From assembly GCA_003641425.1 (NCBI GenBank), contig QNAH01000212.1, positions 1-5,222 of the forward strand: DNA of 5,222 bases, read 5' to 3'. The DNA is from Candidatus Zixiibacteriota bacterium (GTDB taxonomy: Bacteria; Zixibacteria; MSB-5A5; GN15; PGXB01). Positions 1 through 5,222 of the stretch are shown in pieces; position 1 is the stretch's first letter; the number at the start of each line of letters is the position of its first letter. A program made the translations under genes and the position numbers. A model generated the notes under the pieces. The model saw only the letters and a program-made list of their open reading frames with translations. It was not told the origin of the DNA and made no database searches.

Positions 1-538
1 GACCGTCGAAACGGGGATCGGTGTACGATGTTATAGCGGAATCGCTGTAAGTGGCGATAAACTGTCGATCGGCGACACCTGACAGCAGGTTGACCGAACC
101 CCGGGCGGCATCTCCGGGATAAAACTCGGAAGTCACATACTCATACCCGGCGGCGCCGACCGATACGATCGTATCACCTTCGACTATTCCTCCGATCCAG
201 AAACCGCCCGCAAATAAGTACTCTTTATTGGAATTGGCCGGGAATATGAAAGACGGCGGCAGTTTTCCGGTTTCGGGATCGATATTGCTGACCTGCATAA
301 AGCGATATCCCAGTTGACCGAAGCAGTTGACAGCCAAACCGATATTATTCTGATTATGCACCCCGACATAATTGGGCCAGAAAATCGATTGCTCGGTCGC
401 CACAGATATTTTGGGAATTATATTTGCGGCAGGCAACTCATTGTCGGCAGGATAATTAATGCCATGACTTGATGTAAAAGGCAGTGAAATCAGCGCGGCG
501 CAAAACAGGCTGATTAGTAAATATCTGTATTCGGGCAT
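1..538 (-). CDS. Secreted protein of unknown function, N-terminal part (runs off left edge)
   Basis: The reading frame starts at ATG 538-536 and stays open to base 1, giving 179 codons plus one base; the C-terminus is outside the window. The start is set by GGAGG at 549-545, six bases upstream, and by a signal peptide directly after it: MPEYRYLL, then a hydrophobic core around LISLFCAALISLPF (residues 8-21), with cleavage likely near residues 24-26. The mature part is rich in Gly, Asn, Asp and aromatics. Its most distinctive stretch, FAGGFWIGGIVEGDTIVSVG (residues 109-128), resembles a GG-x-WIG-x-(I/V)-x-x-DT-x-VS-x-G motif that I recall near the N-terminus of large exported proteins in FCB-type bacteria, often carrying a C-terminal sorting domain. 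That likeness is from memory and unchecked. It lies 75 bp downstream of the broken secreted-protein gene on the same strand, with no strong promoter of its own, so the two may share a transcript. Function is unknown; an extracellular or surface location is inferred. Confidence 0.85.
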   Translation of the reverse strand, partial: MPEYRYLLISLFCAALISLPFTSSHGINYPADNELPAANIIPKISVATEQSIFWPNYVGVHNQNNIGLAVNCFGQLGYRFMQVSNIDPETGKLPPSFIFPANSNKEYLFAGGFWIGGIVEGDTIVSVGAAGYEYVTSEFYPGDAARGSVNLLSGVADRQFIATYSDSAITSYTDPRFDG

Positions 539-544
539 GGAATT

Positions 545-549
545 CCTCC
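545..549 (-). promoter_or_regulatory. Ribosome binding site of the 1-538 gene
   Basis: On the minus strand GGAGG stands six bases before ATG 538-536. It is a near-ideal Shine-Dalgarno sequence and decides the start of this gene. Confidence 0.85.
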
Positions 550-589
550 AACAATACGGCGCTCGAACAGTTGTCTTCTTACAGAGAAT

Positions 590-632
590 AATGCTATTAA
601 ATATTGAAATCGGCTATCTAAGCAATAGCATT
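590..632 (-). repeat. 9-bp perfect inverted repeat straddling the stop codon of the broken gene
   Basis: AATGCTATT (590-598) and AATAGCATT (624-632) are exact reverse complements separated by 25 bases. The right arm lies inside the last codons of the sorting domain, and the stop codon (616-614) lies in the loop. The stem has only three G/C pairs per arm and no T-run follows on the minus strand, so a classical intrinsic terminator is unlikely. It could be an RNA hairpin that affects stability or partial termination between the broken gene and the 1-538 gene, or it could be chance in AT-rich DNA. Confidence 0.45.
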
Positions 633-871
633 TTATTGGTACGGATATAACCTCCCGCCTTCATCCGGCACAGGTAAATCCCGCTAGCCACCTTATGGCC
701 GGAGCGGTCCGTTCCATCCCGATATACAGAATGCAATCCTTTGACGGTTTCGTCTGCCACAAGGTTGATTACCTTCTGTCCCAATATATTATAGACGTTG
801 AGTCTGACAAAATCGTTGAAAGGAATGTAGTATCGTATTTTTATGGAAGAATCGAACGGATTTGGATAATT
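614..871 (-). other. C-terminal sorting-type domain (T9SS type A / FlgD Ig-like), 85 residues
   Basis: This part of the broken gene has the full family pattern: NYPNPF at the entry, an alternating beta strand IKIRYYIP, LNVYNILGQKV (usually L-x-V-Y-(N/D)-(I/L)-x-G-(Q/R)-x-V), G-x-H at residues 45-47, DGTDRSGHKVASGIYL (usually W-x-G-x-(D/N)-x-x-G-x-x-(V/L)-(A/P)-S-G-(V/I)-Y), then basic and hydrophobic residues KMLLLR at the end. In Bacteroidetes such domains target proteins through the type IX secretion system to the surface. In other FCB phyla similar domains are common, but the export route is less certain. The conserved Trp of the GxHxxxWDG region is Arg here (YRDGTD), a mild sign of divergence. 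The domain call is firm; the export route is inference. Confidence 0.85.
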
Positions 872-1266
872 AGTTAGGATAGAGTGCGAATTTATCCGGC
901 AATATAATCGAGGGATTGTTATTATCGATTGAGTTTGTGTTGTATATCGCCGAAATTAAATCCACAAAATCCTCAATCTGAAGATTCCAGGGATAAAACA
1001 TGAAAGTATAAGCCGATCCGTCACCGCCGGTGTTTCGCACACCGCACGGCAGGTTTTCATTAATTGAAGTAGGGATATAAATTACCGGCATTATGGACGT
1101 CGCATTGGGCGGGCCAGACGGGCGGTTGTTGGGAAGCTGTGGCGGTTTTGGTTGTTGGAGGATATATGAGAGGTTGATTTAATCCGTCAGGCTCAGTTTC
1201 CCCGATTACAGGCTGAGGTAATAACATGGAAAGGAGAGACAGGGCGGTAAGCGCAATTTTTTGCAT
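614..1266 (-). pseudogene. Frame-disrupted secreted protein with C-terminal sorting (T9SS/FlgD-Ig-like) domain
   Basis: Three consecutive minus-strand segments in different frames together make the layout of one exported protein. Segment 1 starts at ATG 1266-1264 with a signal peptide (MQKIALTALSLLSMLLPQPV, then IGETEPDG) and stays open to a stop at 1062-1060. Segment 2, in the next frame, is free of stops from about 1178 to TAA 872-870; it contains ATSIMPVIYIPTSINENL and ends with LPDKFALYPN, the usual lead-in to a sorting domain. Segment 3 (871-614) carries the domain itself: NYPNPFDSS to KMLLLR, then TAG. Both shifts are in the same direction, equivalent to one extra base each. The first falls between 1179 and 1060; the second falls at AACTAATTAT near 866-875, where one extra base would restore LYPN-NYPNPF. 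No good Shine-Dalgarno precedes ATG 1266, but a strong promoter lies about 170 bp upstream. At about 217 codons it is short for such proteins. It may be a decayed gene, or an intact gene with two indel errors in the assembly; segment 1 could also be a separate small gene. Confidence 0.65.
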
Positions 1267-1435
1267 ATGGCTGCATATAAAACATGGAAATAGATTGCCG
1301 TTATCCAAAAAATATCTAAAAAAATTTATTTGTGCATTTCGAATTTCGGAGATTGTTATGAATTAGCACATTCGCTGCATCCCTCCCCGCAATAATGACT
1401 TGCGATTGGATCTATTGATCGGATTCCGTATTTTT

Positions 1436-1462
1436 ATTATAAATTTAAGACGATTTTGTCAA
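1436..1462 (-). promoter_or_regulatory. Sigma70-like promoter facing left
   Basis: On the minus strand a perfect TTGACA (1462-1457) is followed after 15 bases by a perfect TATAAT (1441-1436). The spacer is two bases short of ideal; using the overlapping ATAATA gives 16. Transcription would start near 1429 and run into the broken secreted-protein gene and possibly on into the 1-538 gene. If the gene is decayed, its promoter looks intact. The call assumes the organism's main sigma factor uses the -35/-10 consensus, which the plus-strand promoter supports. Confidence 0.55.
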
Positions 1463-1467
1463 TAATT

Positions 1468-1485
1468 TTGTGGAATCCAACACAA
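1468..1485. repeat. Short inverted repeat TTGTG/CACAA beside the leftward promoter
   Basis: TTGTG (1468-1472) and CACAA (1481-1485) are reverse complements with an 8-base centre. The pair sits six bases upstream of the -35 box of the leftward promoter. The left half is part of a TTGTGGA heptamer that recurs twice more to the right. A regulator-binding site is possible but unproven. Confidence 0.3.
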
Positions 1486-1597
1486 TTCGGAGAAAGGCAA
1501 GAAAGTTGCATAGATAAGTCACGCAATAGCTAATTTGGTGAGATTCAATGGGAAGAAAATACAATTTTTAGATAGAGGTTTTAATAAACGCGGTCCA

Positions 1598-1642
1598 TTG
1601 TGGATAATTCGTTAAAAGAATGATAGAAAACAATTTCCACAA
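1598..1642. repeat. Inverted repeat of TTGTGGA-type sites upstream of the rightward promoter
   Basis: TTGTGGATAATT (1598-1609) and AATTTCCACAA (1632-1642) form an inverted repeat of eleven paired bases with one bulged base and a 22-base centre. It lies 22 bases upstream of the -35 box at 1665. The left half contains TGTGGATAA (1599-1607), which is the exact reverse complement of the DnaA-box consensus TTATCCACA; the right half is a weaker match. It may be an operator or upstream activator site for the large plus-strand gene. Confidence 0.4.
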
Positions 1643-1664
1643 GCCGCACAGCTCCAGAAATAGC

Positions 1665-1692
1665 TTGACAGGCCAATGTTTTCGGGTATATT
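1665..1692 (+). promoter_or_regulatory. Sigma70-like promoter of the large plus-strand gene
   Basis: TTGACA (1665-1670, perfect) and TATATT (1687-1692, one mismatch to TATAAT) are separated by 16 bases. Transcription would start near 1699, leaving a leader of about 180 bases before ATG 1878. It is the best promoter match on the plus strand and is correctly oriented for the only plus-strand gene. Confidence 0.65.
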
Positions 1693-1867
1693 AACGGTGG
1701 TTTTATAAGATTACTCGCCTGAAAACGACGGAGTCCAACTATTTTCGGTTTTACCGATCGCTGACGTTAAAATTATGAGTGACAACTTGGGGAATATACG
1801 GGTAGTTTTATTTACCGCTGATGCCCTCACCGCCTTTCGGCACTTTCAGGAGCGACATCGAACCTTT

Positions 1868-1872
1868 GGAGG
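1868..1872 (+). promoter_or_regulatory. Ribosome binding site of the large plus-strand gene
   Basis: GGAGG ends five bases before ATG 1878, within TTTGGAGGAAATAATG. It fixes the start, which is followed at once by a signal peptide. Confidence 0.9.
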
Positions 1873-1877
1873 AAATA

Positions 1878-4800
1878 ATGATTAGGCCGAAACTGCTTAT
1901 ACCACTTGTGGTTTCCTTAATCTTTTTAAGTAGTGCATTCTCTGTCAATACTTATGGGGAAACCGGCAACGCTCTTTCAACATCATCAAGTACTGGATTG
2001 TCCCCCGGCGGGGATTTTCTTGATGGGGGTAATTCCTCTACAGCTACACAGACCCAGGATTCGCCAAACGGTGCGAAACCGCCTGAGGACGAGTGTCCCG
2101 ACTGCCCTCCCGATTCGGAACCATTCTTTGTTAATTTCTCGGAGATCGACAGTCTATATCTATGCGAGGGAGAAATTATTTATGATACTTTCATAGTCAA
2201 CGATTCCAATACCGATCAGACCGTCACGATCAAGATGCTGTCCGGACCGGGGACACTTACGTCAACACCCGGTTTGCCTCCAGTTTACGGCTACTATGAA
2301 TACATGCCGGAAGGCGAAGACAGTTTTGAAATAACGCTGCTGGCCTATGACAGTAACAACGATTCTACGATCGTGACCAAGACTTATTATATTTTTGTCA
2401 ATCAGCTCCCGACAATAATCTCCGACGATACGACATTATACAATTGTATCAGTGGAAATTATTTCTATTACGATGTCAAGGCGTATGACCCTGATGACGG
2501 CAATAATGTTACTTTTAGACTTTTATCCGGCTCCGGTACAATTAATTCGAATACCGGAATAATAAAATTTTACGCGGGCGAGCCGGAAGAATATTGTCAT
2601 CTGGTAGAGGTATCTGATGAGTGTGGCTCGGATACAGCCGAGATCTGTGTAACGGTTGAATTTAATTCAATTCCGGTGATGAACAATGATGATCAAGTCT
2701 TTTATACTTGCATTCCCGACACAATCTGCTTTGATATTTTTGCCTCGGACCCCGACGGCGAAAGCGTTGTCATAACGCAGATCGACGGGCCGGGAATATT
2801 TAATATGGTTGATGATACCTCGGGCCAGACCTGTTTCCTTCCCGCGGATGTCGATTCTGCCGATTACCGTTTTATTTATGAGGTAATCGACAGTTGTCTG
2901 AGTCTTAAGTGTAATGAAGGCGAGATTTGTCCGCCGAAACCCAGGGATACCGTTATTATTACGGTTGTCAAGGGTCAATCGGTTTATCTCGATTGCCCCA
3001 ATGACACCTCGCTGTTTATTTGCGAGCCGGATACCTTGTGTTTCCCGATCGGGGAATTACCGGGAGATGCGATTGTTTTTGTCGAGCCGCCTTCGGCCTG
3101 GTATGATACTTCTCAGGGGACGGTCTGCTTTTATACCAATTGCACTGTAAACAAAGATTTGAAGGTCGTTGTCGAATCGGTATGCGGTATCGACAGTTGC
3201 ATGTTCAATGTCGATGTGACCATGAACACGGCCCCGCTGGTGATTCTCGGCCCGGATACCTCGATGTTTATGTGTGTAACCGATCAGCTCTGCCTGCCGG
3301 TGGGAATCAGCGATGCCGATAATAACATCATGTCGGTCGATGTCCAGCCCCAGGGTTATTACGATGCGGCAACCGGTATGATCTGCACCGATTACTGGGA
3401 AGACGGCTTGAACAAGGTCGTGGTCACGGTGACCGACTCCTGCGGTGTGATCGATATTGATTCGGTAAATGTCAATATAACTATGAATTCTGCGCCGATG
3501 GTCACGGCTCCGATAGACACTTCGGTTTATCTCTGTGATTTACAGGAAATATGTTACCCGGTGGAGATGTCGGATATAGACAATAATATTGAGAATATCA
3601 CAATAAGTCCGTTCGGCTATTATGATCCCGCCAGCGGTATGGTCTGTTTTACTCCGGACGAGTCAGGAGTATATTCGTTTACCGTGACTGTAATCGACAG
3701 TTGCGGCTCAGAGGGAACCGCTGTAACCAATATTACGGTCGGTATAGACGGTCCGCCGGAGGTCATAGCAGCCGACGACAGCACGGTCTTCTTATGCGAG
3801 CCGAGTGAAATTTGTTTCCCGGTTTCGGCCACGGACCCTGAGGACAAAATTTATGAAATCAGGGTGATCGGCGGTGGTGCATACTTGAATGGATTCGTTT
3901 GTTTTGCCCCGACCGATCCCGGAAGTTATACCTTTATTATCGAGGCCGAAGATGATTGCGGAAATGTCGATTCCGATACAACCGTTATTGACGTAATATT
4001 CAATACACCTCCGGTCGTTACAACTCCGAATGATACAGTCATATCCCTATGCGACTATGAAGAGATTTGTCTCGATGTCGGTGTAGTAGATTTGGACAGT
4101 AATGTAGTAAGTATTTCTGCCAACCTCGGTTATTACAATGCCGACACCAAACAGGTCTGTTTCACTCCGGATGCTTCCGGATCGTACGAAATAACCGTGA
4201 CAGCCACCGATGAATGTATGGCTTCCCATTCCAGTACCACCATCGTGACTGTTTATATGGGTCAAACCGCCTTAATCGATTGCCCGGAAGGGCCAATTTA
4301 CAAGAGTCTTTGCGCCGGTGAATTGATCTGCTATGATCTGACAATCATGCCGAGATGGGCCGAGGTGAATGTCTCCTTTGGTACCTACGAAAACGGCCGG
4401 CTCTGCTTCATGGCCGATACGGCCGGTGTTTATAATATTACTGTCACGGCTGATGCCGAATGCGGTTCGGATACCTGTAAGCTGGTGTTCAATATCGACA
4501 TGGAAATGATTCCGGAGATAACCTGCCCGGCCGATACGGCTATCGATCTTTGCGGCCCCGAAATGATCTGTCTGCCGATTGAAATCAGGCCCGATTATGC
4601 GGAGATCACAGTCACGCCGACAGGATATTTCGAAGCGGGTTCACTCTGTTTTAATGCCGATTCATCCGGACACTACAAATTCGAGATCATCGCCGAGACC
4701 GATTGCGGTAGAGATACCTGCAATTTTGCCGTTGATGTTGCTTTCAACGGCACCCCGGAAATCGTTACCAGCGATACGGCGATGTTCATTTGCGAACCGG

Positions 4801-5222
4801 GCTTAATAGAATATGCGATCATGGCCAAAGATCCCGAGAATGATGCGGTAACATATTCGCTTATATCGGGTGGCGGCGAAATAAATGCTGAGACCGGTCT
4901 GTTGACCGTCAATGCCGCCGAGAGCGGCCGGTACTGTTTCACTGTGGAAGCGTCTGATATATGCGGCGCCGATACGGCGGAAATCTGTGTAGATATCACT
5001 ATCAACAGCGCCCCGGTGGTTATTTCCGCCGATGATTACGAAGTCTTCCTGTGTGAGCCGTCCCCGGTGTGTTTCGAGGTGAGTATAACCGATGTTGACG
5101 GAAATATTCTCGAAAAGAGGGTCAATAAGGGCGCCTACTCGAACGATTATATCTGCTTTACCCCTGAGGAAAGCGGCACCTATGAATTTATTACGACGGC
5201 GACCGACTCATGCGGCGCCACC
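1878..5222 (+). CDS. Large exported cysteine-rich protein with tandem Ig-like/cadherin-like repeats (runs off right edge)
   Basis: A single frame of 1115 codons runs from ATG 1878 with no stop to the last base; the C-terminus is outside the window. GGAGG and a signal peptide (MIRPKLLIPLVVSLIFLSSA, cleavage likely near residues 22-27) fix the start. Residues about 27-81 are a Ser/Thr/Gly/Pro/Asp-rich linker containing ECPDC. From residue 82 come twelve tandem repeats, starting at residues 82, 178, 266, 369, 453, 540, 627, 712, 798, 879, 960 and 1046. Typical features of a unit are P-x-V at the start, DT near position 9, LC-x-x-x-x-IC, D-x-D-x-N-x-(I/V), GYYD, VCFTPD-x-SG-x-Y, a beta strand, D-x-CG, and a final strand ending N-(S/T)-(A/P)-P. 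Several units (2 and 11 especially) resemble cadherin-like or putative Ig domains: VTYSLISGGG then INAETG. There are 56 Cys, so disulfide-stabilised extracellular rods are likely. The D-x-D motifs could bind calcium. No enzyme motif is visible. A surface, adhesin or structural role is inferred. A C-terminal sorting domain like that at 614-871 may follow off the edge. Confidence 0.95.
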   Translation, partial: MIRPKLLIPLVVSLIFLSSAFSVNTYGETGNALSTSSSTGLSPGGDFLDGGNSSTATQTQDSPNGAKPPEDECPDCPPDSEPFFVNFSEIDSLYLCEGEIIYDTFIVNDSNTDQTVTIKMLSGPGTLTSTPGLPPVYGYYEYMPEGEDSFEITLLAYDSNNDSTIVTKTYYIFVNQLPTIISDDTTLYNCISGNYFYYDVKAYDPDDGNNVTFRLLSGSGTINSNTGIIKFYAGEPEEYCHLVEVSDECGSDTAEICVTVEFNSIPVMNNDDQVFYTCIPDTICFDIFASDPDGESVVITQIDGPGIFNMVDDTSGQTCFLPADVDSADYRFIYEVIDSCLSLKCNEGEICPPKPRDTVIITVVKGQSVYLDCPNDTSLFICEPDTLCFPIGELPGDAIVFVEPPSAWYDTSQGTVCFYTNCTVNKDLKVVVESVCGIDSCMFNVDVTMNTAPLVILGPDTSMFMCVTDQLCLPVGISDADNNIMSVDVQPQGYYDAATGMICTDYWEDGLNKVVVTVTDSCGVIDIDSVNVNITMNSAPMVTAPIDTSVYLCDLQEICYPVEMSDIDNNIENITISPFGYYDPASGMVCFTPDESGVYSFTVTVIDSCGSEGTAVTNITVGIDGPPEVIAADDSTVFLCEPSEICFPVSATDPEDKIYEIRVIGGGAYLNGFVCFAPTDPGSYTFIIEAEDDCGNVDSDTTVIDVIFNTPPVVTTPNDTVISLCDYEEICLDVGVVDLDSNVVSISANLGYYNADTKQVCFTPDASGSYEITVTATDECMASHSSTTIVTVYMGQTALIDCPEGPIYKSLCAGELICYDLTIMPRWAEVNVSFGTYENGRLCFMADTAGVYNITVTADAECGSDTCKLVFNIDMEMIPEITCPADTAIDLCGPEMICLPIEIRPDYAEITVTPTGYFEAGSLCFNADSSGHYKFEIIAETDCGRDTCNFAVDVAFNGTPEIVTSDTAMFICEPGLIEYAIMAKDPENDAVTYSLISGGGEINAETGLLTVNAAESGRYCFTVEASDICGADTAEICVDITINSAPVVISADDYEVFLCEPSPVCFEVSITDVDGNILEKRVNKGAYSNDYICFTPEESGTYEFITTATDSCGAT
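2121..5222 (+). repeat. Tandem array of twelve Ig-like protein repeats in three cysteine subtypes
   Basis: Units begin at bases 2121, 2409, 2673, 2982, 3234, 3495, 3756, 4011, 4269, 4512, 4755 and 5013, with lengths of 96, 88, 103, 84, 87, 87, 85, 86, 81, 81 and 86 residues; the last is cut at 70. Similarity is at protein level, and I saw no long near-identical DNA blocks, so the array is old rather than freshly duplicated. Unit 1 is divergent, with a single Cys. Units 3, 5-8 and 12 share four Cys (C-x5-C, VCF, D-x-CG); unit 3 also has an insertion, CNEGEIC, near its end. Units 4, 9 and 10 add a Cys near the start (DCP or TCP) and one in D-(S/T)-C after the C-G. Units 2 and 11 lack the second and third Cys and instead have YC and EIC. 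Unit boundaries are my choice and could shift by a few residues. Confidence 0.9.

Larger units (their letters stand above)
1267..1877. other. Divergent non-coding region of about 610 bp
   Basis: This AT-rich stretch separates the minus-strand block from the large plus-strand gene. I find no convincing gene in it on either strand. It contains a minus-strand promoter, a plus-strand promoter, three copies of TTGTGGA, and long leaders on both sides: about 160 bases before ATG 1266 on the minus strand and about 180 bases before ATG 1878 on the plus strand. The plus leader includes a small hairpin, TCGGT-TTT-ACCGA (1745-1757), with no T-run after it. No known riboswitch class was recognised in either leader. 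Confidence 0.7.

Noticed and set aside
550..640. Separate promoter for the 1-538 gene
   Set aside because: Only weak matches such as TTGCTT with TTTAAT at poor spacing are present, so I do not call one.
866..875. Programmed ribosomal frameshift at the LYPN/NYPNPF junction
   Set aside because: No slippery heptamer, internal Shine-Dalgarno or clear downstream pseudoknot is visible, and a second unrelated shift exists in the same gene; decay or indel error explains both.
695..877. Plus-strand frame of 60 codons
   Set aside because: It is antisense to the clearly recognisable sorting domain on the minus strand and has no ribosome binding site or protein-like features.
1290..1645. Possible replication origin because of DnaA-box-like sequences in AT-rich DNA
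   Set aside because: Only one exact box is present, other matches are weak, and no dnaA, dnaN or other replication gene is nearby. A regulatory role is more economical.
1699..1877. Riboswitch in the leader of the large gene
   Set aside because: I could not match the leader to any known riboswitch core; the only clear hairpin is a 5-bp stem at 1745-1757.
1933..2196. Plus-strand frame of 87 codons overlapping the N-terminus of the large gene
   Set aside because: It is out of frame with the signal peptide and linker of the large gene, has odd composition rich in Arg, Pro and His, and lacks a good start context.
2667..5005. Several frames of 60-110 codons on both strands inside the large gene, for example 2667-2978 minus and 4673-5005 minus
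   Set aside because: They lie wholly within a continuous repeat-bearing coding frame and mirror its codon pattern; none has a convincing ribosome binding site or domain.
2121..5222. CRISPR or DNA-level satellite array
   Set aside because: The periodicity is about 250 bases and exists at protein level with diverged codons; there are no short identical repeats with unique spacers.

Overview
The window reads as a piece of a bacterial chromosome, probably from the Fibrobacteres-Chlorobi-Bacteroidetes (FCB) superphylum or a nearby candidate phylum such as Zixibacteria. The main evidence is a C-terminal sorting-type domain of the T9SS type A / FlgD-Ig-like kind (motif NYPNPF, then LNVYNILGQKV, then VASGIYL) on the minus strand. 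The other genes also encode exported, beta-rich, Gly/Asp/Thr-rich proteins with signal peptides. The phylum assignment is an inference from protein style. No rRNA, tRNA or housekeeping gene is present to fix it.

Layout. Positions 1-538 (minus) hold the N-terminal 179 codons of a secreted protein that continues off the left edge. Positions 614-1266 (minus) hold a broken gene: signal peptide, short body and sorting domain lie in three successive reading frames, so it is a pseudogene or carries indel errors. A 9-bp inverted repeat straddles its stop codon. Positions 1267-1877 are non-coding and contain two outward-facing sigma70-like promoters: one for the minus-strand block (TTGACA/TATAAT at 1462-1436) and one for the plus-strand gene (TTGACA/TATATT at 1665-1692). 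Three exact copies of TTGTGGA lie between or beside them. Positions 1878-5222 (plus) are one uninterrupted reading frame of 1115 codons, still open at the right edge.

The large plus-strand gene dominates the window. It encodes a signal peptide, a low-complexity linker, and a tandem array of twelve Ig-like/cadherin-like repeats of about 81-103 residues (the twelfth is cut by the edge). The array is unusually cysteine-rich, with 56 Cys in 1115 residues. The repeats fall into three cysteine subtypes in which pairs of cysteines appear and disappear together, which suggests alternative disulfide layouts on one fold. This is the most interesting signal in the window.

Taken together, this looks like a locus for exported cell-surface or extracellular proteins, with a divergent control region between the two transcription units. 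Nothing in the window points to metabolism, defence or mobility functions.
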